NCBI GenBank assembly: GCA_017642335.1
Contig: JAGCPF010000041.1
Coordinates: 1 to 64,000 of the forward strand
Source: Fibrobacter sp.
Lineage (GTDB): Bacteria > Fibrobacterota > Fibrobacteria > Fibrobacterales > Fibrobacteraceae
DNA length: 64,000 nt
Direction of reading: 5' to 3'
A program made the translations under genes and the position numbers. Below are positions 18,577-27,293 of this stretch, piece after piece. The notes beneath the pieces were generated by a model, which saw nothing but the letters and a program-made list of their open reading frames with translations, searched no databases and was not told the DNA's origin. The first letter of the stretch is position 1. Each line of letters opens with the position of its first letter.

Positions 18577-19230
18577 ATGCTAAAAGACAGCGGAATCCAT
18601 TTTATCGCCATCGAGGGTGTTATCGGGGTGGGGAAGACGACGCTCGCCCAGATTATCGCCCAGCGCTGGAACGCGATGTGCATCGAGGAAAATTATGACA
18701 AGAATCCGTTCCTTGAAAAGTTTTACGAGAATCCCGAGGCTTACGCTTTCCAGACGCAGTTGTTCTTTTTGCTGGACCGTCACAAACAGTTGCAGAACTC
18801 GGCTCTCCAGAGCGACCTTTTCCACGATCTGTTAGTCAGCGACTACACCTACGACAAAGACCAGATTTTTGCCTCGCAGAACCTGTCCGACAGCGAATAC
18901 GCCATGTACGAAACCATCGCTCGCTCCTTGGACAAGGACATCCCCAAGCCGGACCTCGTGGTCTACTTGCAGGCGAGCGTGCCTATTTTGTTGGAACGCA
19001 TCCGCAGCCGTGGCCGCGCAATGGAAAAGGCAATCGAGGGGAATTACCTTAAGGATTTGCAGGAACGCTACGACCACCATTTTTGGCACTACACCAGTGC
19101 ACCAGTCTTAATCATCAACACGGACAACATTGATTTCGTCCATAACGAGAACCATTTGAATTTGATCCTTGACGCAATCAGTGCGTGCCCGACTCAAACG
19201 ACATATTTTGTACCACAAGGAAGTCTATAA
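18577..19230 (+). CDS. Deoxynucleoside kinase
   Basis: 217 residues of the dNK family (deoxyadenosine/deoxyguanosine/deoxycytidine kinases), which salvages deoxynucleosides by 5'-phosphorylation. Visible are the P-loop IEGVIGVGKTTLAQ, the substrate-pocket segment QTQLFFLLDRHKQ, VSDYTYDKDQ, and the lid RIRSRGRAME. Base specificity cannot be assigned. It sits between folK and panC with almost no spacing, so all three are one transcript. Its TAA overlaps the panC ATG by one base. Confidence 0.9.
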   Translation: MLKDSGIHFIAIEGVIGVGKTTLAQIIAQRWNAMCIEENYDKNPFLEKFYENPEAYAFQTQLFFLLDRHKQLQNSALQSDLFHDLLVSDYTYDKDQIFASQNLSDSEYAMYETIARSLDKDIPKPDLVVYLQASVPILLERIRSRGRAMEKAIEGNYLKDLQERYDHHFWHYTSAPVLIINTDNIDFVHNENHLNLILDAISACPTQTTYFVPQGSL

Positions 19231-20078
19231 TGCTTTTAGTCAAGACGATTGACGAACTTCGCGAACAGTTGAAACCTCTCGCTAGACAAGGAAAAAAGAT
19301 CGGGCTCGTGCCCACAATGGGTGCGCTCCACAACGGGCATGGTGCGCTCATCAAGGCATCTGCCGCGGAATGCGACGTGACCGTGGTGAGTGTTTTCTTG
19401 AACCCGATTCAGTTTGGCAAGAACGAAGACCTCGGAAAGTATCCCGTGCGCCTCGAAGCAGACGTGAAACTTGCAGAGTCCATGGGCGCCAATTTCGTGT
19501 TCGCTCCGTCTGTCGCCGAAATGTATCCCGATGGTTCGCCGATGACGACTGTCCGCGACGAAAAGCTCGAGGAAATGTACTGCGGCGCTTATCGTCCCGG
19601 ACACTTCCGTGGCGTGCTTACTGTAGTTTCTAAGTTGTTCAATATTGTCGGTGCGGATGTCGCCTACTTTGGCGAGAAGGACTACCAGCAGGTGTTCATG
19701 ATCGAGAAGATGGTGCGCGACCTGAATTTCGACATCAAGATTGTGCGCGTTCCCATTGTGCGTGAAGAATCGGGCCTTGCACTTTCTAGCCGCAACGAAT
19801 ACCTCTCTTCGGACGAGAAGTACAAGGCGCTCGGCATCCACGAAGGGCTCAAGAAGGCAAAGATTGCCTACAGTTCGGGCGAGCGCGGTGTCGCGAAGCT
19901 CCGCGACCTCGTGCTGAAATCCATCCTCGGCAACCGCGGCATCGTGCAGTACGTGGAAATTGTCGACCGCAGGACGCTCCAGCGCTGCAATGGACTCCTT
20001 CCGGACGATATCCCGGTGACGATCCTTGTCGCCGCGTTCTTCGGAAAGACCCGACTAATCGACAATATCGAACTCTAG
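19230..20078 (+). CDS. panC: Pantothenate synthetase
   Basis: 282 residues. It joins pantoate and beta-alanine with ATP to give pantothenate, the CoA and ACP cofactor precursor. Nucleotidyltransferase motifs are VPTMGALHNGH (HxGH) and ALSSRNEYLS, with GEKDYQQVFMI between them. The start at MLLVKTID is chosen because it overlaps the dNK stop (TAATG); an upstream in-frame codon would add 15 unlike residues. Third gene of the folK operon. Confidence 0.96.
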   Translation: MLLVKTIDELREQLKPLARQGKKIGLVPTMGALHNGHGALIKASAAECDVTVVSVFLNPIQFGKNEDLGKYPVRLEADVKLAESMGANFVFAPSVAEMYPDGSPMTTVRDEKLEEMYCGAYRPGHFRGVLTVVSKLFNIVGADVAYFGEKDYQQVFMIEKMVRDLNFDIKIVRVPIVREESGLALSSRNEYLSSDEKYKALGIHEGLKKAKIAYSSGERGVAKLRDLVLKSILGNRGIVQYVEIVDRRTLQRCNGLLPDDIPVTILVAAFFGKTRLIDNIEL

Positions 20079-20141
20079 TTAAAACAGGTTACGGAAAGTC
20101 GACTGCAGAAAGTTGACTTCCTGTAGAAAATGGAGTTGGAT

Positions 20142-21158
20142 ATGAATAAGAAGTATTGCCTTTGGACTGTGCTGTTATGGGCTGTTCTTCTTTTGGTATC
20201 CGCTTGCGGGGACGATGGGACATCTGCAAACAGCGATGTTCTCGGTGACAGTGACGAACTGACAAGTTCGTCGGTCGTATCGAGTAGCGGTAAGGCGAGT
20301 TCCTCTTCTGTGGCCGACTCGGCCGAGATTCTCCCGGATTCCTCTAGCGACAAAAAAACGGCATCCTCGTCATCCAGCAGTTCTGCGGGAAATGTCAGAA
20401 GAAACTCCAGCTCCAGCATAAGCTGGATTGCTGGGTGGCAGTTGCTTAGTAGCAGTTCTTATTCCTTCCAACCATTTAACTTGGCTCATTTTGAATACAA
20501 GGAGTTTACGGATCCTCGAAATAATCGTACGTACAAATATTTGAAATTTGAAGGAAAAGATACCGTAGGTAAGGTTGTGACCATCTATGCAATGGCTGAA
20601 AACTTGAATATTGGTGAAATGGTCAATGGAAATGGAGATCAAAAAAACGATGAAATCATAGAACGTTATTGTTATGACAATGATACGGCCTATTGTGACA
20701 TTTATGGGGGACTTTATCAATGGGCGGAGATGATGCAATTCCCGAGCGAATGCAATACAAAGGTTTGTGATGATTTAATACAACCTAATCATCAAGGAAT
20801 TTGTCCAGAGGGGTGGAGATTGTTGACTTATAACGACTTTTACATCATTGTGAATAGTAACGGAAATAAAGATGGGATAAAAGGTACTCGGTCAGCATTT
20901 GGTTTCGGAGGCAGCAATGATACTGGGTTTAGTCTTGTCGGCGCTGGGACGCGAGATGATAAGGGACGATTTATTGATTTGAAGGATGATGCCTACTTTT
21001 ATTATCCAATCGAACAAGAAAATACAAATGGTGAACGAGCTGGTGCTGTAGGAATGAGTATAAGTGATACGAGAACATCTTTATTAGCATATAATGATAA
21101 AAACTGGGGCTTTCCAGTCCGCTGTGTGATGCTTGAAACCGAATCAGCACCGGAATAA
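20142..21158 (+). CDS. FISUMP-domain lipoprotein 1
   Basis: 338 residues. A lipoprotein signal peptide with lipobox VSAC is followed by about 90 residues of Ser-rich linker and then the FISUMP domain (Fibrobacter succinogenes major paralogous domain). The domain shows FTDPRNNRTYKYLKF, MAENLNIGEMV, GGLYQWAEMMQFP, GICPEGWRL and a closing VRCVML. It is probably a surface-anchored domain; its ligand or activity is not known to me. GGAG lies 6 nt before the chosen ATG; an ATG four codons earlier is possible. It closely resembles the lipoprotein starting at 42390. Confidence 0.9.
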   Translation: MNKKYCLWTVLLWAVLLLVSACGDDGTSANSDVLGDSDELTSSSVVSSSGKASSSSVADSAEILPDSSSDKKTASSSSSSSAGNVRRNSSSSISWIAGWQLLSSSSYSFQPFNLAHFEYKEFTDPRNNRTYKYLKFEGKDTVGKVVTIYAMAENLNIGEMVNGNGDQKNDEIIERYCYDNDTAYCDIYGGLYQWAEMMQFPSECNTKVCDDLIQPNHQGICPEGWRLLTYNDFYIIVNSNGNKDGIKGTRSAFGFGGSNDTGFSLVGAGTRDDKGRFIDLKDDAYFYYPIEQENTNGERAGAVGMSISDTRTSLLAYNDKNWGFPVRCVMLETESAPE

Positions 21159-21205
21159 TCACAGCCCCAAGAAAAACATAAACATTGTGGCTTAGAAGCA
21201 AAACA

Positions 21206-21231
21206 CAAAAAAAGCGGCCATCGAGGCCGCT
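21206..21231 (-). terminator. Terminator of the Rpn-type nuclease gene
   Basis: Stem AGCGGCC / GGCCGCT with loop ATCGA. On the minus strand it is followed by TTTTTTT. It sits between the convergent FISUMP lipoprotein 1 and the nuclease gene, and may serve both. Confidence 0.8.
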
Positions 21232-21253
21232 CAAATTTGCTTAAGTATACAAA

Positions 21254-22165
21254 CTACAACTCGCGGATCTTTTTTTCAGAAAGGCCGGTATTCCGCACAA
21301 TTATTTCCATCGGAACGCCATCTTTCAGCAAACCCTTCGCGATTTCTTCCGCTTTATCCATGGCTCCTTCATAGCGTTCCATGGCTTTGTCATAGTCGCT
21401 CATGTCTACTGTCATAAGATACCTCGAACTGAAATTACATAATTTCACCTCGTTTTGCAATACCTTGAACACGGGGTCATTTGCAAATTCGCTGAAATCG
21501 GCTTCTCGATTCAAGGTGTCGATGGCGCGGAGCCATTGTGCAAGGCGGCTGCTGTCGTCCGCAAAACGTTCGGCATCCTTGAAGAATTTCTCCACCTCAA
21601 TCAGTGTTACTGTCTGCCGGTCAAAATAGACCTGCTGTTCCTGATTGCACAGCTGTACTGTATGGCGGTAGTTTGCAGATTCGGGGAACGCATTGAAGAA
21701 CTGGAATCCGATCACGTTCAGGTTTTCGAGTTGAGGCTCTTTCCCTTTCCTTGCCATGTTGCTTGTAAGACGAGCCACGTAGAGGACTAAGCGATCTCTA
21801 AACACTCTCTTGTCTTCGTGCTGAACCTCGATAGATATTCGGTCCCGAGGCGTATCGCCATCGCGGTTGTTCGTCAGGAGAATGTCCGGCTCTGCGTTTC
21901 GGTAGCCGAGTTCCCCGGGGATGAACGGGTTTACGAGTTTCGGGTTCATGATGCGGTCGGAGCCGATGAGGCCCAGGGCCGCGTTCACGAGATCCGTCGT
22001 GAGCATGATGTTCTTTTCGCTTGCGAGAATTTTCTTGATGCATCCGTCGTTGTAGAAGTACACGTTTTTGTGTTCGTACTCCTTGACGTATGCGTCAATA
22101 TCCCCGCCGTTGTTGCTCGTTTCCCTCAGTTTCCCGAGGAACTGCGCGAATTCTTCTCGAATCAT
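21254..22165 (-). CDS. Rpn-family (PD-(D/E)XK) recombination-promoting nuclease
   Basis: 303 residues of the PDDEXK-type transposase-like/Rpn family. The nuclease core shows EPDILLTNN followed by ISIEVQHE, the D...ExQ arrangement of this superfamily, then ARLTSNMARKG and FFNAFPES. The C-terminus carries KAMERYEGAMDKAEEIAKGLLKDG and a short closing motif (IIVRNTGLSEKKIREL) typical of the family. It is not flanked by inverted repeats and is not an IS. Such genes are usually multicopy in a genome. It is 117 bp downstream of argH and may share its transcript. Confidence 0.85.
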   Translation of the reverse strand: MIREEFAQFLGKLRETSNNGGDIDAYVKEYEHKNVYFYNDGCIKKILASEKNIMLTTDLVNAALGLIGSDRIMNPKLVNPFIPGELGYRNAEPDILLTNNRDGDTPRDRISIEVQHEDKRVFRDRLVLYVARLTSNMARKGKEPQLENLNVIGFQFFNAFPESANYRHTVQLCNQEQQVYFDRQTVTLIEVEKFFKDAERFADDSSRLAQWLRAIDTLNREADFSEFANDPVFKVLQNEVKLCNFSSRYLMTVDMSDYDKAMERYEGAMDKAEEIAKGLLKDGVPMEIIVRNTGLSEKKIREL

Positions 22166-22282
22166 ATGTCTTTTCCATTCCGGAACGCGCCGGTTCGCAA
22201 ACGGACGAAAATCCGTCTGTGCTTATAGACGTTTTTACGGCGGTTTTTATCCGGGCCGGAATGAAATTTTTTTATGTAAGGT

Positions 22283-23725
22283 TTAGCCTAATTTCTTCAG
22301 TATTGCGGCGGCTTTCACGAACTGCTGCTTCACGGACTTCGGGCCCGTGCCGCCTTCGATGTTGCGGCGGGACACGCTGTATTCGAACGTGAGCGTCTTC
22401 TTCATCTGTTTCACGTTCGGGACGCCGGCGCTGGCCCAGGCCTCGTCGGAGAGGTCCGTGAATTCGAGGCCTTGGCGGGCGGCTTCGCCGACCAAGCTAC
22501 CGACCACGTGGTGGGCGTCGCGGAACGGCACGCCGGATTCGACCAGAAGATCGGCGAGGTCGGTAGCCAACAGCGCCGGCAGCATCTTCGCATGCATCTT
22601 GTCGAAATTGAAACGTGCGCTTTCCAGAGCTTCCTTCATCACGCGGAGAATCACCTTCACGTTATGGACGGAGTCGAAAACCGGTTCCTTATCTTCTTGC
22701 AGGTCGCGGCTGTAGCTGAGCGGGGCACCCTTCACCAGCGTGTAGAGGGCGCTGAAGTTTCCGAGCATGCGGCCGGACTTTCCGCGGATGAGTTCCATGG
22801 AATCCGGGTTCTTCTTCTGCGGCATCATTGAGGATCCGCTGGAGAAGGCGTCGTGCAGGGTGAGGTAGCCGAATTCGCTGGTGCTCCAGTTCACAAAGTC
22901 TTCGGCGTAGCGGCTCATCGTGTTCGCGATAATCGCGAGGTCGGCTTCGAATTCGAGCATCATGTCGCGATGGCTCACGGCGTCGATGCTGTTCGGGCTC
23001 ACGCCGTTAAAACCGAGTTCCCTTGCAACGAGGGCGCGGTGGTAGGGGAATGCGGAACCGGCCATGGCACCGCTACCGAGCGGGAGTTCGCTGTGCAGTT
23101 CCAGGAAATTGTCGAGGCGCTTCACGTCGCGGCTCACGGCAAAGAACATGCTCATCAGGTAGTGGCTGAAGTAGATGGGCTGTGCCTGCTGCAGGTGCGT
23201 GTAGCCCGGCATCATCTTGCCGAAGTACTTTTTTGCGAGGTCGAGCACCGTTTCCATGAGAGAAACTTCGAGGGCGCGGATTTCGGCGGCGCGGTGGCGC
23301 ATGTAGAGCTTGAAGTCCGTGCAGACCTGGTCGTTACGGCTGCGGCCTGTGTGGATCTTCTTGCCAAGTGCTCCGATGCGTTCGGTGAGCACGCGTTCCA
23401 CGGCCATGTGGATGTCCTCGTCGGATTCCTGCCACAGGTTCTTGCCGGCCTTGTAGTCCTTGAGGATGCTGGCCAGGCCGTCGCAAATCTTCTTGTAGTC
23501 GGCCTTACTGAGCACGCCCGATTCCACCAGGCCCTTGCCGTGGCCGATGCTGCCTTCGATGTCTTCTTCAATGAGTTCGGCGTCGAATTGCAGGCTGAAG
23601 CTCAGGTCCACCATGCTCTGCGCCATGCCGCTTGCGAAGCGGCCAGTCCACATGTTGGTCTGGGTGCCTTTCTTGGAGCCCGATCCATTGGCGGATGCGG
23701 ACTTTTTTGCGACGGTCTTTGCCAT
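22283..23725 (-). CDS. argH: Argininosuccinate lyase
   Basis: 480 residues. It cleaves argininosuccinate to arginine and fumarate. The fumarase/aspartase-superfamily signature GSSMMPQKKNPD is present, together with HTGRSRNDQV near residue 130 and QKKNPDSMELIRGKSGR. An N-terminal extension of about 22 Lys/Ser/Ala residues precedes the conserved MWTGRF. GAGG is 5 nt before the ATG. It lies 33 nt downstream of a small lipoprotein gene that is coupled to the polyene cluster, so it may be read through from that operon. Confidence 0.96.
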   Translation of the reverse strand: MAKTVAKKSASANGSGSKKGTQTNMWTGRFASGMAQSMVDLSFSLQFDAELIEEDIEGSIGHGKGLVESGVLSKADYKKICDGLASILKDYKAGKNLWQESDEDIHMAVERVLTERIGALGKKIHTGRSRNDQVCTDFKLYMRHRAAEIRALEVSLMETVLDLAKKYFGKMMPGYTHLQQAQPIYFSHYLMSMFFAVSRDVKRLDNFLELHSELPLGSGAMAGSAFPYHRALVARELGFNGVSPNSIDAVSHRDMMLEFEADLAIIANTMSRYAEDFVNWSTSEFGYLTLHDAFSSGSSMMPQKKNPDSMELIRGKSGRMLGNFSALYTLVKGAPLSYSRDLQEDKEPVFDSVHNVKVILRVMKEALESARFNFDKMHAKMLPALLATDLADLLVESGVPFRDAHHVVGSLVGEAARQGLEFTDLSDEAWASAGVPNVKQMKKTLTFEYSVSRRNIEGGTGPKSVKQQFVKAAAILKKLG

Positions 23726-23758
23726 ATAGCCTCTATTTAGTATGTACGGTTTCCAGGT

Positions 23759-24133
23759 CTAGTTGTTGTTCTGAGAATTGTTGCTTGCATTAATCTTCAT
23801 GCAATCGTTAAGGTTCATCCTGGTCTGGGCCATGGCGTAGCAGGTGGTCTTGTTCTCGACGTCGCGGGTGAACTTGGTCTTGGCAATCATCTTACCCTGG
23901 ATATAGAATTCAAACTGGCCGTGCTTCTTGCCCTTGGCGCAGTGCCCCTGTACGTCAACGTTCTGGCCTAATTCGTCCACAAAGTGCCATGTGGCGTTCG
24001 GTACGTGTAGACCGGTGCAGCTAAACGGCTTGGTCATTTCTTCGGGAGTTTGCACGGTTCTGTAGGAGCCTCCGCAGGAGCAGAGCAATGCGGCAAGGCT
24101 ACAGAGTGTGATAGCGGTAATGATTTTTTTCAT
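23759..24133 (-). CDS. Small lipoprotein of unknown function
   Basis: 124 residues. It has a lipoprotein signal with lipobox LCSC (Cys20). The mature part contains FSCTGLHVPNATWHF and GKKHGQFEFYIQGK, loosely like a MORN-type toxin/antitoxin or envelope repeat, with several cysteines. Its ATG overlaps the stop of the acyltransferase gene (ATGA), so it is translated with the minus-strand arm of the polyene cluster. The tail is Asn/Ser-rich. Function unknown. Confidence 0.7.
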   Translation of the reverse strand: MKKIITAITLCSLAALLCSCGGSYRTVQTPEEMTKPFSCTGLHVPNATWHFVDELGQNVDVQGHCAKGKKHGQFEFYIQGKMIAKTKFTRDVENKTTCYAMAQTRMNLNDCMKINASNNSQNNN

Positions 24134-24918
24134 AATAGGCCCCTATGTTTTTGGTGTTCTTCTTCAAGAACGGTTTTCATTCTGTCGTTCAAAAGTATAG
24201 CACTTTTGGACATGGGAATATCGTTGTAGGGCTCCACCGAGATGGTCGGCAGGACCTTGAGATTATACATATAGCGCTCGGTCGGGTGGAACTGGAGCAT
24301 TTTGTCGTTCTTGCGCAGCCCGATTTTCTCGTTGCCGCCGAAATAGATGGGCACTACGTCCGCATGAGCATACAGGGCGAACCTTGCGGCGCCCTTCTTG
24401 AAGAACCAGGGTTCGCCCGGCTTGGAACGGGTCCCTTCGGGGAAGATGACCAGGTTGTTGCCTTCTTCCATGGATTTCTTCGCGCGTTCAAGCTGTTCGT
24501 CGAAGGGGATGTTGTTGGGAATGTAGAGGTTTCGGACGATGGCCGAGACAAAAGTGTTCTGGATGAGCGCCCCTTTCACGATGCAGTTGGCGTTGGGAAT
24601 TAGCGAAATCAACACAACCACGTCCAGCAGCGAGGGATGGTTGGCGATGATGACCTTGCCTTTGAGACCTTTCAGGAGTTCGCGGTTCTCGACGTTCAGG
24701 CGCATGGCTCCCGTGATTTCGATGTACTTGACGAAAATCATGAAGAAAAAGCTGACGAACCGTCGGGATATCACGTTGAAGCGTTTTTCCGAAAATCCGG
24801 ACAGCAGATGGAACAGCGGGAACAGCGCCGACGCGAGGAATATGCTCCCGATGCCGAATACGGCAAAGGACGAAAGCTTGGAAATCAGACGCCGCAGGTA
24901 TTTGATTCGGCGAATCAT
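24130..24918 (-). CDS. PlsC-type 1-acylglycerol-phosphate acyltransferase (polyene cluster)
   Basis: 262 residues with an N-terminal membrane stretch (about 17-65). The acyltransferase motifs are NHPSLLD (HX4D, His94 and Asp99) and FPEGTRS. In aryl-polyene clusters an enzyme of this type is thought to help load the polyene onto a lipid, and here it sits directly after the short ketosynthase-like gene with an ATGA overlap, as in those clusters. A housekeeping role in phospholipid synthesis cannot be excluded by sequence. Confidence 0.85.
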   Translation of the reverse strand: MIRRIKYLRRLISKLSSFAVFGIGSIFLASALFPLFHLLSGFSEKRFNVISRRFVSFFFMIFVKYIEITGAMRLNVENRELLKGLKGKVIIANHPSLLDVVVLISLIPNANCIVKGALIQNTFVSAIVRNLYIPNNIPFDEQLERAKKSMEEGNNLVIFPEGTRSKPGEPWFFKKGAARFALYAHADVVPIYFGGNEKIGLRKNDKMLQFHPTERYMYNLKVLPTISVEPYNDIPMSKSAILLNDRMKTVLEEEHQKHRGLL

Positions 24919-25529
24919 GCAAGCCTCTGCTGAATAAAGGCTATGGCTTCTTCGGCGGCAGTGGCAAATTCCCCTTGCAACGGGGACTCGTCGAGTTCCT
25001 TGAGCCCTTCGCCGGGCGTTGTCGTGAGGCGGAGTGCCAAGGCGCAGACGGCGTTGGGGTAGGGGGTGCCCGCAACGGGGGCGTAGGTTTCGGGGATGCG
25101 TTCGTCGGCAAAGATGAACACGCGTTCCTGCTCGGACTGGGCCTTGAGTGCTGCAACGCAATCCCGCAGGCCGTCACGGAAAGCCTCTTTGCCCGAGAAT
25201 ACGGCGGAGTATCCCGCTGTATTCTTGGTGAGAATTGTCGCGTTTGCGATGGAGGCGTTGAATACGGACAGGCTGAAGTGTGCCGGCGAAACGTTGCCCG
25301 TGTCGAGCAGCGTCTGCGAAATCTTGAGCTGTTGCGAGATTTCGCCGAACTGCGACGCGAACGTCACCTTGCAGGGTTGCTCGTCTTTGCTGATGGCGTC
25401 GTTGACCGCGACGACCATCTTCGAAAGCTGGCTTAGGCGCCTACGCGTGAGCATCGGCACGAACTTTACGTCGGGGAGCGGAGACTCTTCGCTTGGGATA
25501 AAGTATTCGGCCCGTTTAATGTAGATCAT
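24915..25529 (-). CDS. Short beta-ketoacyl-synthase-like protein (Ketoacyl-synt_2 type)
   Basis: 204 residues, about half a ketosynthase. Segments such as FASQFGEISQQLKI, VSPAHFSLSVFNASIANATI and GTPYPNAVCALALRLT match the N-terminal half of the thiolase-like fold found as a stand-alone gene in aryl-polyene clusters. There the corresponding protein (by gene order ApeC, from memory) acts as a chain-length factor partner for a full ketosynthase. The position normally held by the catalytic Cys reads SVFNAS, so it is probably not catalytic. It overlaps the acyltransferase gene and follows the methyltransferase gene by 23 nt. Confidence 0.82.
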   Translation of the reverse strand: MIYIKRAEYFIPSEESPLPDVKFVPMLTRRRLSQLSKMVVAVNDAISKDEQPCKVTFASQFGEISQQLKISQTLLDTGNVSPAHFSLSVFNASIANATILTKNTAGYSAVFSGKEAFRDGLRDCVAALKAQSEQERVFIFADERIPETYAPVAGTPYPNAVCALALRLTTTPGEGLKELDESPLQGEFATAAEEAIAFIQQRLA

Positions 25530-25552
25530 TTCTCAACCCCGAAATGGAACGC

Positions 25553-26644
25553 TTATTTCACCCTGAAGCGGAGCAGCGAGTAGCTATTGGGGCCCACGTT
25601 ATGGTGGGCTTCCTTGAGCTCGAACCCGGCAATCTCGACGGCATGCTTCAGTTCTTCGAAACGGTACATCTTGGAGTTGCCGTTCGCGATGCAGGTAAAG
25701 TAGAGCGAGGTCGCCTGCAGGGAGTATGCGGCGGCTTCGAAGCGCTGCTTGTCCCAGAGCGGTTCCAGCACGTACACGTCGGTCTCGGGCGATGCGGCGG
25801 TCCGGATCTTGGAGAGAATGCTCGTGATTTCTTCGAGCGAGAAGCAGTCGAGGAACTGGCTCATCCACACGGCGTCGGCACCTTCGGGGAAAGCGGTCGT
25901 CTTGTCGAGCACGTTGCAGGGAATGGTGTCGATGCGGCTTTCGAAACCGGCGGCCTTCGCATTCTTCTCGGCGACGGCGGTCTGGCCCGGCAGGTCGATA
26001 ATCGAAACCTTGACGTCGGCGTTGTACTTGCAGCAGGCGATGGCCCACTTTGCTGTGTTGCCGCCGATGTCAAACAAACGCTTGCAGGGGTTCGAGAACA
26101 CGATGGGGAGCGCTTCGGGGAAGGCAAGGTCGGAATAGAAATGGTCGAAGCCGAACCAGCTCTTCTTCTGCTGGTCAGTCAGCTGAGACAGACCCTGGTA
26201 GACGGTCTTCCAGTTGCCAAGATGCTTGAGTCCGGCGGGCTTGCCCTCGCGGATGGATTCTTGCAGGTCTTCGGCGCCCAGGTAGCAGATGTCTTCGGAG
26301 AAGTCCATGTTGACTTGCGTCATGGTGTCTTGCATCAGGAAGAAGCCGATTTTCCCGAGGGTCAGGCGCAGGTCGCTTTCGTCGGTATCTTTATGGAGCT
26401 TGATGGCTCCCATGCCGAGGCCCATCTCGATGAGCACCCCGACACCGTAGAGTGATATGTTCAGCTTCTGGGAAAGTTCCGAAACGGTAATCCCTTTCTT
26501 GCGGGCTTTGCAGATTTCGTCCAGGATGCCCATATCGCGGAGGGCCTTGGCTGCGTGGAAACTGAGGGGAGCAAATGCGATTTTTTGTGCTTCGTACTTG
26601 GCGTCTGTTGCGGAAATTTGGTCTTTGTAGTAATAGTCGAACAT
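25553..26644 (-). CDS. SAM-dependent O-methyltransferase (polyene cluster)
   Basis: 363 residues. The N-terminal part is a winged-helix-like dimerisation region (TVSELSQKLNISLYGVGVLIEMG). The C-terminal domain is a class I methyltransferase with RLFDIGGNTAKWAIA as motif I, VSIIDLPGQ for the acidic ribose-binding residue, and DAVWMSQFLDCFS. The layout is that of plant-like and bacterial O-methyltransferases. It is the first gene of the leftward arm, and in aryl-polyene pathways methylates the aromatic head group; that assignment rests on context. Confidence 0.85.
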   Translation of the reverse strand: MFDYYYKDQISATDAKYEAQKIAFAPLSFHAAKALRDMGILDEICKARKKGITVSELSQKLNISLYGVGVLIEMGLGMGAIKLHKDTDESDLRLTLGKIGFFLMQDTMTQVNMDFSEDICYLGAEDLQESIREGKPAGLKHLGNWKTVYQGLSQLTDQQKKSWFGFDHFYSDLAFPEALPIVFSNPCKRLFDIGGNTAKWAIACCKYNADVKVSIIDLPGQTAVAEKNAKAAGFESRIDTIPCNVLDKTTAFPEGADAVWMSQFLDCFSLEEITSILSKIRTAASPETDVYVLEPLWDKQRFEAAAYSLQATSLYFTCIANGNSKMYRFEELKHAVEIAGFELKEAHHNVGPNSYSLLRFRVK

Positions 26645-26704
26645 AGGACTCTTGGGTTGTGATGAATTTTTATATTATAAAATAGTAAAAACTGGACTTA
26701 ATAG

Positions 26705-26732
26705 TTGACGCTTTCCTTATTTTTAGCTATTT
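26705..26732 (+). promoter_or_regulatory. Putative promoter of the rightward polyene operon
   Basis: TTGACG and CTATTT are 16 nt apart, about 22 nt before the first ACP start. The 110-bp divergent gap also contains TATAAT-like boxes facing the methyltransferase gene (near 26670-26680). Both arms may therefore share one control region. Confidence 0.45.
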
Positions 26733-26754
26733 TGCCGCAAAACTTTGGTACACT

Positions 26755-27024
26755 ATGACTGAGCTAAAAACGAAAATTAAAGAAATGATCATCAAATCGC
26801 TGGAACTCGAAGACGTTACAGCATCCGATATTGTTGACGACGCACCTCTTTTTGGGGAAAGCGAAAATGGGCTTGGACTTGACAGCATCGATGCCCTCGA
26901 ATTGGGTATTGCTATCAAGGAAAACTTCGGAGTGTCCTTCTCTGTCGTTAACGATGAGACAAAGAAGCATTTCTACTCCGTAGATACCTTGGCCGCCTAT
27001 ATTTCGGCCAACCAGCAAAAGTAA
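26755..27024 (+). CDS. Acyl carrier protein 1 (polyene cluster)
   Basis: 89 residues. The phosphopantetheine attachment site is Ser44 in GLDSIDALEL, and the acidic four-helix pattern is clear. It should carry the starter or growing polyene chain. First gene of the rightward arm, 11 nt before a second, distinct ACP. The two ACPs differ substantially, as in aryl-polyene clusters where a pair is standard. Confidence 0.92.
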   Translation: MTELKTKIKEMIIKSLELEDVTASDIVDDAPLFGESENGLGLDSIDALELGIAIKENFGVSFSVVNDETKKHFYSVDTLAAYISANQQK

Positions 27025-27035
27025 AGGGGACGGTA

Positions 27036-27293
27036 ATGGACAAGCAAGTTATATTCGACAAACTGAAATCTGCCTTGATCGAAGATTTCGAAATGGACGA
27101 AGCCAAGGTGACCCCTGAAGCTCGCCTTTACGAAGATCTTGAACTGGACAGTATCGATGCCGTAGACCTGATCGTGAAGCTCAAGTCGTTCTTGCCCACG
27201 AATATCGACCCCGAAGTGTTCAAGACGGTCCGCACCGTGCAAGACGTGGTGGACGCCATCTATAATTTGATCCAGAACGCGGAAAACAAGTAA
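27036..27293 (+). CDS. Acyl carrier protein 2 (polyene cluster)
   Basis: 85 residues with Ser39 in LELDSIDAVDL as the phosphopantetheine site. AGGGGA provides a ribosome site. Its stop overlaps the start of the ligase fusion by one base (TAATG), tying the two together. It probably presents activated starter or malonyl units to the ketosynthases. Confidence 0.92.
   Translation: MDKQVIFDKLKSALIEDFEMDEAKVTPEARLYEDLELDSIDAVDLIVKLKSFLPTNIDPEVFKTVRTVQDVVDAIYNLIQNAENK

Noticed and set aside
21254..22165. Insertion sequence at the Rpn-type nuclease gene
   Set aside because: The protein belongs to a transposase-like nuclease family, but I saw no terminal inverted repeats or target duplications.
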